DNA from: a gamma proteobacterium endosymbiont of Lamellibrachia anaximandri | GTDB taxonomy: Bacteria; Pseudomonadota; Gammaproteobacteria; Chromatiales; Chromatiaceae | Direction: 5' to 3' | Length of the DNA stretch: 47,660 nt | NCBI GenBank assembly: GCA_016756855.1 | Contig: JAESPD010000029.1 | Span: forward strand, 1-47,660 | Part shown: piece after piece, positions 33,694 through 42,694 of the stretch | How positions within the stretch are numbered: position 1 is the stretch's first letter | Layout of the letters: each line of letters opens with the position of its first letter | Translations under genes and position numbers: made by a program | Notes under the pieces: generated by a model | The model's input: the letters and a program-made list of their open reading frames with translations, nothing else | What the model was told of the DNA's origin: nothing | Database searches by the model: none

Positions 33694-36165
33694 ATGAGCG
33701 ACGGAAAAAAAAGCGCTTTCAAATACGATTATCTCGGCTCCGATCCCAAGGCGATCCAACGCTCGGTCTCAAATCATCTCGTCTACACCATCGGCAAGGA
33801 TCCTTTCACCGCCACCGACCACGACTGGATGATGGCCTTCAGTCATGTGGTCCGGGACCGGCTCATCGAGCGTTGGATGGAGACCCAGCGCAGCTACTAC
33901 CGTAGCGATGCCAAACGGATCTATTACCTCTCGATGGAGTTCCTCATTGGCCGCAGCCTGGTCAACAGTCTGCTCAATATGGATATCCATGACGAGTGCA
34001 GCAAGGCCCTGCATAAACTCGGCGTCGAGCTGGAGAAGTTGCGCAGCCTCGAACACGACGCTGCCCTCGGCAATGGCGGACTGGGACGGCTGGCCGCCTG
34101 TTTTCTGGACTCCATGGCGACGCTCAACCTGCCCGGCTACGGTTACGGCATCCGTTTCGAGTACGGCATGTTCCGGCAGAAACTGGAGGATGGGCGTCAG
34201 GTGGAGCTACCGGAAAACTGGCTTGCCCATGGAAATCCCTGGGAGTTCCCCCGTCCCGAAGTCTCCTACAGGATCCGCTTTGGCGGCCGGGTCATGGAGT
34301 ACCAGGGTCCGGATGGCCGCCGTCATTTCGACTGGATCGACGGGGATGTGGTTGTCGCCCAAGCCTACGACACCCCGATTCCCGGCTACCACAACGACAC
34401 GGTCAATAACCTGCGTCTCTGGAGTGCCAAGGCCTACGAGGATTTCGACCTGACCTGTTTCAATATGGGGGAGTATACCCATGCAGTGGAGGAGAAGACC
34501 CAATCGGAAAACATCTCCAAGGTGCTCTATCCCGACGACAGCAGCGCCAAAAACCAGGTACTGCGCCTGAAACAGCAATATTTCTTCGTCAGCGCCTCCC
34601 TGAAGGATATTCTGCGCCGTTTCTCCATCGATCACGACGACCTGCAGGAGCTGCCGGACAAGGTCGCCATCCAGCTCAATGACACCCACCCGTCCATCGC
34701 CATTGCCGAACTGATGCGTATCCTGCTCGACAAGGAGAAACTGCAGTGGCAGGTGGCCTGGAACATCACCACCCAAGTCTTCTCCTATACCAATCACACC
34801 CTGTTGCCGGAAGCCCTGGAGACCTGGTCTGTACAGCTGTTTGAACAACTGCTGCCGCGGCATCTGCAGATCATATATGAGATCAACCGGCGCTTTCTGC
34901 TGATGGTGGGGAACCTGCACCCGGACGACCGCGAGATCCAAAGGCGTCTCTCCATCTTCGACGAAAAGGGGGAACGGCGGATACGCATGGCACACCTGGC
35001 GGTTATCGGCAGCCACAAGGTCAATGGCGTTTCCGCACTGCACTCCGAGTTGCTGCGAAGCGGGACCTGCAAAGACTTTCACGAATTCTATCCCGACAAA
35101 CTCATCAATATCACCAACGGCATCACCCCCCGTCGTTGGCTGCTGCTCTCCAACCGGCCGCTCTCAAAATTGATCTGCGAAGCAATCGGCCATGACTGGG
35201 TGCGGGATCTGGACAGACTCGAGGATCTCATTCCGCTGGCGGACGACTCGACATTTCAGGAACGTTTTCGTGCCGCCAAACAGGCCAATAAAGCGCGGCT
35301 TGCCGGACTGGTGAAACACTACCTCAATCAGGAGATCGATCCCAACACCCTGTTCGACGTGCAGGTGAAACGCATCCACGAATACAAACGCCAACTGCTC
35401 AACGTAATGCGGGTGATCGCTCTCTATAACCGGCTGCTGGACAATCCGCATGCCGACTTCGTGCCGCGGACAGTCATCTTCGGCGGCAAGGCAGCACCCG
35501 GCTATTTCATGGCGAAACTGATCATCCGCCTGATCAACGATGTTGCGGACGTCATCGATAACGACCCTGCGGTCAATGATCGGTTGAAGGTGGTGTTTAT
35601 CCCAAACTACGATGTCACCACCGCCTCCGACATTATCCCGGCTGCGGAACTCTCCCAGCAGATATCCACAGCGGGCATGGAGGCCTCTGGCACAGGCAAT
35701 ATGAAGCTGGCCCTGAACGGTGCACTGACTATCGGCACCATGGATGGCGCCAATGTGGAGATGCGCGAGAAGGTCGGCGAAGAGAATATCTTCATCTTTG
35801 GCCTGACTACCGACGGCATCGAGCAGCTAAAGCGGAAAGGCTATCATCCCCGCCACTACTATGAGACCAACCCGGAGCTGAAACGGGTGGTGGATATGAT
35901 CGGCAACGGCTTCTTTTCACCGACAAATCCAAACCGCTACAAAGTCATCTCGGAGACCCTGCTCAACAGCGACCCGTTCCTGGTGCTGGCCGATTTTCAG
36001 GACTATATTGAAACCAGCGACAATGCGGATGCCTGCTATCGGAGCCCGGAGATATGGAACCACATGGCGGTGATGAATACAGCCATGATGGGACACTTCT
36101 CCAGTGACAGGACAATCAAAGAGTATGCCGAAAAAATCTGGGGGGTCGAACCGGTACCCCGCTGA
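33694..36165 (+). CDS. glgP: Glycogen/starch/alpha-glucan phosphorylase
   Basis: An 823-residue PLP enzyme of GT family 35 that releases glucose-1-phosphate from glycogen or maltodextrin. Signatures are the N-terminal RIYYLSMEFLIGRSL, LGNGGLGRLAACFLDSMATL, QLNDTHPSIAIAELMRIL, the catalytic VQVKRIHEYKRQLLN, the segment VFIPNYDVTTA and the PLP-lysine region ASGTGNMKLALNGALTIGT. The length fits bacterial GlgP/MalP. No other glycogen gene is adjacent, so whether glycogen or maltodextrin is the substrate is open. Confidence 0.97.
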   Translation: MSDGKKSAFKYDYLGSDPKAIQRSVSNHLVYTIGKDPFTATDHDWMMAFSHVVRDRLIERWMETQRSYYRSDAKRIYYLSMEFLIGRSLVNSLLNMDIHDECSKALHKLGVELEKLRSLEHDAALGNGGLGRLAACFLDSMATLNLPGYGYGIRFEYGMFRQKLEDGRQVELPENWLAHGNPWEFPRPEVSYRIRFGGRVMEYQGPDGRRHFDWIDGDVVVAQAYDTPIPGYHNDTVNNLRLWSAKAYEDFDLTCFNMGEYTHAVEEKTQSENISKVLYPDDSSAKNQVLRLKQQYFFVSASLKDILRRFSIDHDDLQELPDKVAIQLNDTHPSIAIAELMRILLDKEKLQWQVAWNITTQVFSYTNHTLLPEALETWSVQLFEQLLPRHLQIIYEINRRFLLMVGNLHPDDREIQRRLSIFDEKGERRIRMAHLAVIGSHKVNGVSALHSELLRSGTCKDFHEFYPDKLINITNGITPRRWLLLSNRPLSKLICEAIGHDWVRDLDRLEDLIPLADDSTFQERFRAAKQANKARLAGLVKHYLNQEIDPNTLFDVQVKRIHEYKRQLLNVMRVIALYNRLLDNPHADFVPRTVIFGGKAAPGYFMAKLIIRLINDVADVIDNDPAVNDRLKVVFIPNYDVTTASDIIPAAELSQQISTAGMEASGTGNMKLALNGALTIGTMDGANVEMREKVGEENIFIFGLTTDGIEQLKRKGYHPRHYYETNPELKRVVDMIGNGFFSPTNPNRYKVISETLLNSDPFLVLADFQDYIETSDNADACYRSPEIWNHMAVMNTAMMGHFSSDRTIKEYAEKIWGVEPVPR

Positions 36166-36215
36166 ACCTCTGATTAATTGAGTTACTGCCATGACACAAC
36201 TGATCCTGGAAAGAG

Positions 36216-37118
36216 ATGGATAAGGCAAAAGAAACCATCGGCCTGGCCCTTGGCAGCGGCTCTTCACGGGGCTGGGCACATATCGGCATCATCAAGGAAC
36301 TGGCAGCAACAGGCATCGAACCTGACATCATCTGTGGCTGCTCCATCGGTTCTATTGTCGGAGCATCCCATGCCGCTGGCAATCTGGAGGCCCTCGAAAC
36401 CTGGGTCAGGTCACTCTCCAAGCGAACGGTCACCCGCTTCTTTGAGCTAAATCTCTCGCTCAAGGGCTTTGTCAATGCCGAGCGGTTTCACGCTTTTCTC
36501 GACGAGTGCGTCTGCGATGAAGCGATTCAGATCGAACAGTTACCCAAAACCTTCGCCTCCGTCTCCACCGATCTGAAGAGCGGGCGAGAAGTCTGGTTCA
36601 CTGAAGGTCTCACCCTCGATGCAGTCCGTGCATCGATTTCACTGCCGGGCCTGTTCCCGCCGGTGCAGCATCAGGGCAGCTGGCTGGTGGATGGGGGGCT
36701 GGTGAACCCTGTACCTGTCTCTATCTGCCGCGCCCTCGGCGCAGATATCGTGATTGCAGTCAATCTGAACGGCGACATCCTGGGCAAGCATCAGAGAAAA
36801 AAAACCAGTGAGGCGCCACCGGAGGATGAAGGCCTGCTCGACAGTGTCTCCCGCAGCATCCGCGCCTACTCGGACACACTCTTTCCCAGCAAAGACCCGG
36901 TGCCCAGCCTGTTTGACGCCATCGCCGGCTCCATCAATATCACTCAGGATCGAATCACCCGCAGCCGCATGGCTGGTGACCCGCCGGATATCATGCTCTC
37001 ACCCAGACTGTCTCACATCGAACTGCTGGAATTTCACCGGGGAAAAGAGGCGATCAAGGAGGGTAAAAACTGTGTGAAACGCATGCTCCCCGAAATTGAG
37101 TACAGGCTGAAGGGATAG
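36216..37118 (+). CDS. Patatin-like phospholipase (RssA-like)
   Basis: A 300-residue predicted lipid hydrolase of the bacterial patatin family, similar to E. coli RssA. The oxyanion loop is GSGSSRGWAHIG at about 13-24, the nucleophile elbow is GCSIGS (Ser in GxSxG), and the catalytic Asp lies in LVDGGLVNPVP. The protein lacks a signal peptide and is presumably cytoplasmic or peripheral. It is transcribed in the same direction as glgP, 50 bases away. The dyad is complete, so it should be active; the substrate is unknown. Confidence 0.9.
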   Translation: MDKAKETIGLALGSGSSRGWAHIGIIKELAATGIEPDIICGCSIGSIVGASHAAGNLEALETWVRSLSKRTVTRFFELNLSLKGFVNAERFHAFLDECVCDEAIQIEQLPKTFASVSTDLKSGREVWFTEGLTLDAVRASISLPGLFPPVQHQGSWLVDGGLVNPVPVSICRALGADIVIAVNLNGDILGKHQRKKTSEAPPEDEGLLDSVSRSIRAYSDTLFPSKDPVPSLFDAIAGSINITQDRITRSRMAGDPPDIMLSPRLSHIELLEFHRGKEAIKEGKNCVKRMLPEIEYRLKG

Positions 37119-37155
37119 GGGCGTATCGATTGTCGCTCATATGGGATAACGGCAG

Positions 37156-38376
37156 TCACTCTGCCCGTGCATTGACAATCTTGCAGATCTCTCCGCCCAA
37201 TCCCAGGACAAAAAGCTCGCCGTCGTGTGCCTCGGCAAAGCTGCTGATATTCAGATCAGTCTTGAATAACTCCGAACTCACATAGCCTGTTTTATCGTCG
37301 GCAGAGAGTTGCCAGATCCTGCCGGAACCGTAGTCGGCATAGAGATACTTCCCCCACAGCGCCGTTACCCTCCGGCCCCGATAGACATACCCACCGGTAA
37401 CGGCAATCCCCTCATTTCTGCCATACGCCTCTACCGGCATCTTCAGATCCTTTATCCGGCAATCCGTGGCAGGTTCAAAGCAGTGATCGCCTTCCATTCT
37501 GTTCCAGCCATAGTTGCCGCCCTTGACCAGTTGATTGATCTCCTCATAACGGTTCTGTCCCACATCCCCAACCCACAGGTCGCCGCTCTCCCGGTCGAAA
37601 CTCCAGCGCCAGGGGTTACGCAGACCCCAGGCAAAGATCTCCCCCCGGCCGTCGCCAGCCGCAAAGGGGTTGTCCACAGGAATGGTGTAATGGCCTGAAC
37701 TACCGTCACCCACATCGATCCGCAGCATTGCACCCAGAAGTGTCCCGACATTCTGACCATGGCCATGGGGGTCGCCACCTGCCCCACCATCACCCAGGCC
37801 GAAATAGAGATGACCCTCTGGCCCGAAGGCAATCTGACCGCCATTGTGGTTGCTGTAGGGCTGGGAAACCGAGAGCAGAATACGCTCAGTCGCGGGGTCT
37901 ACCACCCCTGCGCCAGGTTTCAACTGAAAGCGGGAGACCCGGGAAACCAGCCCCTTCTGTTTGTGCCTGCCGGTATAGGAGAGGTAGAGATAGCCGTTAC
38001 GGGAATAATCGGGGTGAAAGGCCATACCCAACAGCCCCCGTTCATCCCCACCGTTGCTGCCGCCGGCCACCCGCTCACTGATATCGACAAACGCTGTGAC
38101 ACGGCTGGCCCGGGAACTGTTTTCAAAGCGGACAACCTGCCCCGGCTGCTGCACCAGATACCAGTTGGAATCGTCGCCGGGCGCCATCAACATGGCCACG
38201 GGCCGGTTCAGCTCAGGAAGAGAGGGGAAGGGAGCGGCAAGCCGCACACTCTTGGTCTCATTGGCGGCACAAACAGGTTTGCCGCCAAATAGCGAGGCGA
38301 AGCCCTGTACATCCGACAGTGCATCGCCACACCACAAGAGTGCGGCCAGAAGAGATAGAAGTCTGCGCAGATCCAT
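37156..38376 (-). CDS. Secreted PQQ-dependent sugar (glucose/sorbosone) dehydrogenase-like protein
   Basis: A 406-residue six-bladed beta-propeller of the soluble quinoprotein glucose/sorbosone dehydrogenase family. An N-terminal signal (MDLRRLLSLLAALLWCGDALS) directs it to the periplasm. Family segments are ERGLLGMAFHPDYSRNGYLY, GGQIAFGPEGHLYFGLGDGG, the AWGLRNPWRWSFD motif and VGDVGQNRYEEINQLVKGGN. Many members bind PQQ and oxidise aldoses; others have unknown roles. The ATG at 38376 gives a proper signal peptide; a TTG at 38394 is an alternative. It is convergent with the patatin gene. Confidence 0.9.
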   Translation of the reverse strand: MDLRRLLSLLAALLWCGDALSDVQGFASLFGGKPVCAANETKSVRLAAPFPSLPELNRPVAMLMAPGDDSNWYLVQQPGQVVRFENSSRASRVTAFVDISERVAGGSNGGDERGLLGMAFHPDYSRNGYLYLSYTGRHKQKGLVSRVSRFQLKPGAGVVDPATERILLSVSQPYSNHNGGQIAFGPEGHLYFGLGDGGAGGDPHGHGQNVGTLLGAMLRIDVGDGSSGHYTIPVDNPFAAGDGRGEIFAWGLRNPWRWSFDRESGDLWVGDVGQNRYEEINQLVKGGNYGWNRMEGDHCFEPATDCRIKDLKMPVEAYGRNEGIAVTGGYVYRGRRVTALWGKYLYADYGSGRIWQLSADDKTGYVSSELFKTDLNISSFAEAHDGELFVLGLGGEICKIVNARAE

Positions 38377-38482
38377 AATCGATTCGGCTTGCAACCCTGC
38401 CGGTGCAGAGTCAGTTCATTGTAGCCTGCAAGGAGATTAACAAAATGTGTGAGGCTCCACTCCCGTACAGACCTCCTGGTAA

Positions 38483-39451
38483 TCAGATAATCCTGCGGAT
38501 CAGCTTTGCCAGCCCCTCCAACTCAGGATAGTCAGGTGCCACTTCAAGAATATAGTTGAGCGTGCGCGGAATATCCTGCAGGTAACCGGGTTTGCCGTCA
38601 CGAATGTTGAGACGTGCAAAGATTCCGCTGGCCTTCAGATGACGCTGTACCCCCATCAGATCAAACCAGCGCAGGAACTGATCCTCATGCTCACTGCGCA
38701 AGACACCTGACTGCACCGCCAGCTCATAGTAACCCATCACCCAAGCCTCGATATGGGCCTTGGGCCAATGGATATAACAGTCCCGCAGCAGTGAAACCAG
38801 ATCGTAGGTCACCGGCCCAACCACTGCGTCCTGAAAATCGATGATGCCTGGGTTCGACTGATCGGTCACCATCAGATTGCGGGAGTGGTAGTCGCGGTGT
38901 ACACAGACCTGTGGCTGATGCAGCGCATTACCGGCCAGGAAGTCAAAGGCGGCATCCAGCATGGACTGTTCATCGTCGGTGAGGCTAAGACCGTGATGCC
39001 GCTCCAACAGCCATTCACGAAACAGCTCCATCTCCCGCAGCAGCAGCGTTCGGTCATAGTCCGGGAGCCCCTCGACAGGGCCACAGGCCTGAATCACCAC
39101 CAACGCCCCCAGGGCGTCGCCATAGAGTCGATCCACATTCGTCTCATCAAGCCGGTCAAGATAGAGGGTCTTTCCCAAATCACTTAACAGCAGATAACCC
39201 TCCGCCTGGTTGCGGGCAAAAATATGGGGCACATTGAGTCCTATCGACTCAAGGGCCTCCGCCATCCGGATAAACGGTTTGGTATCCTCTTTCTCAGGCG
39301 GGGCATCCATAGCAATATAGCGCTTGTCACCGGTTTCGATACGAAAGTAGCGGCGAAAACTGGCATCGCCAGAGGCTGGTTCGAAAGTATAACTTTCAAT
39401 TTCCGGCAAGGAAGAGAGCCAGTTTTTCAATTGTTCGATTCGTTGGGGCAT
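38483..39451 (-). CDS. AmgK-like aminoglycoside phosphotransferase-family sugar kinase
   Basis: A 322-residue APH-fold kinase close to AmgK, which phosphorylates N-acetylmuramate and N-acetylglucosamine at the anomeric position in cell-wall recycling. The start matches AmgK: SGDASFRRYFR, then MDAPPEKEDTKPF. The kinase catalytic loop is VHRDYHSRNLM and the metal loop is GIIDFQDAVVGPVTYDL. The family call is secure; the AmgK substrate is likely but not proven. The usual partner murU (nucleotidyltransferase) and lptD are not adjacent. Instead, a BIME element follows upstream, which may reflect rearrangement. Confidence 0.82.
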   Translation of the reverse strand: MPQRIEQLKNWLSSLPEIESYTFEPASGDASFRRYFRIETGDKRYIAMDAPPEKEDTKPFIRMAEALESIGLNVPHIFARNQAEGYLLLSDLGKTLYLDRLDETNVDRLYGDALGALVVIQACGPVEGLPDYDRTLLLREMELFREWLLERHHGLSLTDDEQSMLDAAFDFLAGNALHQPQVCVHRDYHSRNLMVTDQSNPGIIDFQDAVVGPVTYDLVSLLRDCYIHWPKAHIEAWVMGYYELAVQSGVLRSEHEDQFLRWFDLMGVQRHLKASGIFARLNIRDGKPGYLQDIPRTLNYILEVAPDYPELEGLAKLIRRII

Positions 39452-39532
39452 TTTTTAGACACAGTGGTTGAGTGGTGGGACAGGCTGAAAAGCGTTAAGT
39501 CCGCAGAGTATATTTTGATTTGGAAGGAAGGT

Positions 39533-39621
39533 GTAGGCCCGATCAAGCGCAGCGGATCGGGCGTGCTGGTATTGACATGACCCATGAGGCTGCCGGTTCC
39601 GCTACGCTTGAACCGGCCTAC
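39533..39621. repeat. REP/BIME-like element, copy 2
   Basis: 89 bases, same length and architecture as 24819-24907. The left arm begins GTAGGCCCGATCAAGCG and has the hairpin CCGATC...GATCGG. The right arm ends GAACCGGCCTAC and is identical to copy 1 over 30 bases. The 29-base centre differs. It sits between the AmgK-like and DUF5610-like genes. Confidence 0.82.
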
Positions 39622-39643
39622 TCAGACCTGGTCAAGATAGTTG

Positions 39644-40174
39644 TCAGAGATCTTCAGGTGCCATCTCGATCTCAAAACGCTCCAACCCTTCAAGCACAAG
39701 CTCAAAAGTGGTATCGATATTGGCAGCGATATCCCCTTCCAACACACTCAGGCCATCAAGGATCTCCCGCGCCTCGGAAAAACCCTGCTCAATTGCATCA
39801 CGGATGATTTGCATGAACTCATCCAGCGCCGCCTGGGGATCCTCATTTGAACGAGTGTCGAGAAAAGCGGGGAAGAAGCCGGTGGCAAAACCGACAATAC
39901 GCTCCGCCGTGGCCTCCGGTGAAAAATCGATTCCTGAGTCGGCAGCCTGTTGAACCGCATTCCCCCCCAACTCAGGAAGTAGTAGCTCGTTGAGCTTTTC
40001 GATAGCAGAACGAAACAGGAGCGCCTGCAGCTGTCCCGCTGCGCCCGACTGAAACTCAGCCGACGCGGAGACGATCTGCGTGTTCAGCTCCATACGCTGC
40101 GTCTGGACGCTCAACGGCTGTGGATGGGGTGAATCTGCGATCTTCACGCCAGTGGAAGTGATGGGTGTTGTCAT
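39644..40174 (-). CDS. DUF5610-like protein
   Basis: A 176-residue soluble protein that resembles DUF5610. It begins MTTPITSTGVKIADSPHPQ and continues with a polar N-terminal third, then FSPEATAERIVGFATGFFPA and a predicted helical C-terminal half rich in Glu and Leu (EGFSEAREILDGL). No signal peptide, membrane helix or metal-binding cluster. The family name is from sequence feel and no function is known. It stands alone on the minus strand between the BIME element and the cytochrome gene. Confidence 0.65.
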   Translation of the reverse strand: MTTPITSTGVKIADSPHPQPLSVQTQRMELNTQIVSASAEFQSGAAGQLQALLFRSAIEKLNELLLPELGGNAVQQAADSGIDFSPEATAERIVGFATGFFPAFLDTRSNEDPQAALDEFMQIIRDAIEQGFSEAREILDGLSVLEGDIAANIDTTFELVLEGLERFEIEMAPEDL

Positions 40175-40386
40175 GGTGCGAACCTCCGCTCAAGGCTGTT
40201 ACCTTTCACTTGAAGCTTAGCCCAAATGGAGGAAGGCTGGTGATGGCGGGAATAAATCGCCCAATAAATACTGTGCATAATCCAGGGTAGTGTGCGCGGG
40301 TTACCACGATGCACTCCGAGCAGGCGAAACCTGTGGGGACTTGCAACACAGTGTCACAGGGCGGCGCCAACAGACAATATCACTGA

Positions 40387-40410
40387 CCTTGTTCCTTGTT
40401 CCTTGTTCCT
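40387..40410 (+). repeat. Three tandem CCTTGTT heptamers
   Basis: CCTTGTT occurs three times in strict 7-base period (40387-40407), followed by CCT. It belongs to the 268-base gap between the DUF5610-like gene and the cytochrome c gene, which otherwise holds nothing recognisable. Same period as the accC-prmA heptads. Confidence 0.6.
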
Positions 40411-40442
40411 AAATTAGAACCCGAGAGCAGATCCCAATGTGA

Positions 40443-41105
40443 TCAGTGAGAGAGCAGTCGAATATAGCTGACCAGTGCCTCGACATCACTCTGACCGAGG
40501 ATGCCACGCCAAGCCGGCATAAACCTCCCTTTACCATCAAGGATGCTGCTGACCAGTTCTTTATTATCGAGAGAGTTGGTCACGTTGGGATTGGTATGGT
40601 CCATCGGCATAATCCCCATGAGTTTCGTCATGATGCCATCACCATCACCCTCCACACCGTGACAAACCTGGCAATACGTCTGATAGAGTTGCAGGCCCAC
40701 CTTGGGGTCCCCCATCAGATCATGCTTAGTGTTGCCCATAAAGCGAAGGTATGCGATCAATGACTTGACCTGGGACTCGCTGAATATCTCCTTCCATTCC
40801 GGCATGGCATCACTAAGCAGATTATGACGGTCCCGCCCCGTTATGGTCTGCCTACCCTCTCCGGTAATGATCTTCATGAGGATGGTATCGCTCCTGGAGC
40901 GTACCGTTGTGGTCAGATCTGCCGGACTGATCTTCATCGCCTTTGCGAGAGGACCATCCCCCTTGCCGCCCGTTCCATGACACAACTGGCAGTAAGAAAC
41001 GTAGAGTCCTCTCCCCTTATAGGCTGGCGGGGGGCTGGCTGATACATCAGGGATAAACACTGCGAGGAGGGACAGTAGCACCACTGAATGGATGATGGTC
41101 TTCAT
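40443..41105 (-). CDS. Dihaem c-type cytochrome
   Basis: A 220-residue periplasmic protein with a signal peptide (about 1-23, MKTIIHSVVLLSLLAVF...) and two class I cytochrome c domains. Haem motifs are C39-Q-L-C42-H43 and C145-Q-V-C148-H149. Met ligand candidates are M101 (SDAMPEWKEIF) and the Met in RFMPAWRGIL near the C-terminus. Each domain ends in a helix of the form LIAYLR or LVSYIR. It is probably an electron shuttle to an oxidase or another periplasmic reductase. No obvious redox partner gene is adjacent. Confidence 0.93.
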   Translation of the reverse strand: MKTIIHSVVLLSLLAVFIPDVSASPPPAYKGRGLYVSYCQLCHGTGGKGDGPLAKAMKISPADLTTTVRSRSDTILMKIITGEGRQTITGRDRHNLLSDAMPEWKEIFSESQVKSLIAYLRFMGNTKHDLMGDPKVGLQLYQTYCQVCHGVEGDGDGIMTKLMGIMPMDHTNPNVTNSLDNKELVSSILDGKGRFMPAWRGILGQSDVEALVSYIRLLSH

Positions 41106-41227
41106 GGGTTCTCTCCAGTCTTGGAGCCAAAGGGATATGATCTTGCTGTATTTTATACAGATCTCTTAATGGATTCCTTATTCATTAGCATTCCGCGGAA
41201 TTCTTAACTTAATGCCATTCAAATAAC

Positions 41228-41250
41228 GCTCCTGTAGAAAACACAGGAGC
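41228..41250 (-). terminator. Possible terminator hairpin
   Basis: Perfect stem GCTCCTGT (41228-41235) and ACAGGAGC (41243-41250) with a 7-base loop, about 90 bases after the end of the small membrane-protein gene. On the minus strand it is followed only by a short T-containing tract (GTTATTTG), so intrinsic termination is plausible but weak. Confidence 0.4.
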
Positions 41251-41342
41251 CATAGTTAGTTAAGGAGTCTCTGCCTTAGCCCCAGAAGACCCTAAAATAC
41301 ACACTTTGACGCAACAGCTTATCAGCAGAATCAAACAGTCAC

Positions 41343-41660
41343 TCAGAATGCCTGTGATTGTAATAGCGCATCACGTATCTGCATGTAGGCAATTAAGAAC
41401 TCAAACATCATTCGCCAAAATAACTCTAAAAACAGAAAAAATATTATAAATAGCGTAACCAGCTTTGTTTGTTGCTTCTTATTTAACAATCCCCATATTG
41501 CATCTCTTCCTATTTTTTGCGCATCATCAATAAATTTATATTTCTTTATAAGCCACGCAGACAGGAACCATGTTCCGATGGGCAATATAAATGCGCCAAT
41601 GTAATAAAATACGATCAGTGCAGAGGTACTGATAAAGCTTTTAAAAGTAAGGAAATCCAT
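41343..41660 (-). CDS. Small hypothetical membrane protein (DUF4282-like)
   Basis: A 105-residue protein beginning MDFLTFKSFISTSAL, with two long hydrophobic segments (about 10-33, and 68-90). The N-terminal FLTFKSFIS pattern resembles DUF4282, a poorly known family of bacterial membrane proteins. A frame-open ATG at 41675 is possible; 41660 fits the family start better. Codon use is AT-rich (many TTT, ATA, AAA), unlike most genes in the window. Function unknown. Confidence 0.6.
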   Translation of the reverse strand: MDFLTFKSFISTSALIVFYYIGAFILPIGTWFLSAWLIKKYKFIDDAQKIGRDAIWGLLNKKQQTKLVTLFIIFFLFLELFWRMMFEFLIAYMQIRDALLQSQAF

Positions 41661-41779
41661 TATGTTCACATGCAAGTATCTTGTATATTTACGCTAACAC
41701 TAAATTCACCTGCAACAAAAGCAGAGCAATAGACTCCAGATGATTTTTTACGCCCAAGCGCACTTACTTTGTTACGTTG

Positions 41780-42397
41780 CTATTTGTCACCACCTGGACG
41801 TTTGAAGCTCTTGCGCGCACGTTCAACTTTAGTTCTGATTACGCACTCCTTCACATGATCATTGATCAGCCCCATTGCTTGCATGAAAGCATAGACAGTT
41901 GTAGGTCCGACGAATTTCCAGCCTTGCTTTTTCAGATCCTTCGACAAGGTAAGTGATTCTACAGAATTTGAGACGGTTTGCGGCATTGCGAGTTGCTTCA
42001 AGTCCGGTTCGTAACGCCAGATAAAGGCTGCCAGAGAACCTTCACGTTCGACGAGTTCCTGAGTCCGTCGCGCGTTATTGATAACAGCCTCGATTTTTCC
42101 GCGATGACGAACGATCCCTTCGTCCATGAGCGGACGATTGATGTCTTGCTGGGTAAAACGCGCTATCCTATCGAAGTCGAAATCATGGAAGGCGGCACGG
42201 AAGTTCTCGCGCTTGGCAAGAATGGTGCGCCAGCTCAGCCCGGATTGAAAACTCTCCAGACTTAATTTCTCAAATAAGCGATGATCATCACTGACTGGGA
42301 AACCCCATTCGGTATCGTGATAGTCGAGAAACTCCGGTGCTGCACCACACCAGTGGCAGCGTGATTTACCATCGGAACCTTCTATCGTTATGCTCAT
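41780..42397 (-). CDS. tag: DNA-3-methyladenine glycosylase I
   Basis: A 205-residue base-excision repair enzyme that removes 3-methyladenine from alkylated DNA. The zinc-site beginning CHWCGAAPEFLDYHDTEWG contains the conserved Cys and His. The Glu-Trp-Gly motif, LFEKLSLESFQSGLSWRTIL and the FVGPTTVYAFMQAMGLINDH motif follow the family exactly. It starts with ATG at 42397. It lies in an AT-richer part of the window, with about 300 bases of unassigned sequence upstream. Confidence 0.95.
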   Translation of the reverse strand: MSITIEGSDGKSRCHWCGAAPEFLDYHDTEWGFPVSDDHRLFEKLSLESFQSGLSWRTILAKRENFRAAFHDFDFDRIARFTQQDINRPLMDEGIVRHRGKIEAVINNARRTQELVEREGSLAAFIWRYEPDLKQLAMPQTVSNSVESLTLSKDLKKQGWKFVGPTTVYAFMQAMGLINDHVKECVIRTKVERARKSFKRPGGDK

Positions 42398-42694
42398 GTG
42401 TTGTCCTTGTATCGAAAAATAAGGAATGTGAATTTGTTCAGCCGAACATATAATTTAGTCGTTCATCAGATATTAACTGCGTGATTTCAGGAGTTTCCAC
42501 AATTTCAGCATGTTCCACCAAAACGGATCATTGTTCACCCTGCTTTGAAGATCTGACAGCGTCGCGCTTTGCACCACAATCCCACCACCCAAGTTAGGCT
42601 GAAGACTACCGGCCTACAAAAATACGCCGTCATCAAAACCGCGTCTAACCCATTCGTTATAGCCTTCAATGAATTGGCAGATTTGTAATATGCT
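42398..42694. other. Intergenic region upstream of tag
   Basis: 297 bases between tag and the HPP-family gene (both leftward). No gene or RNA is seen. ACCGGCCTAC at about 42608-42617 matches the end of a REP arm and may be a decayed copy of the REP element. Confidence 0.4.
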
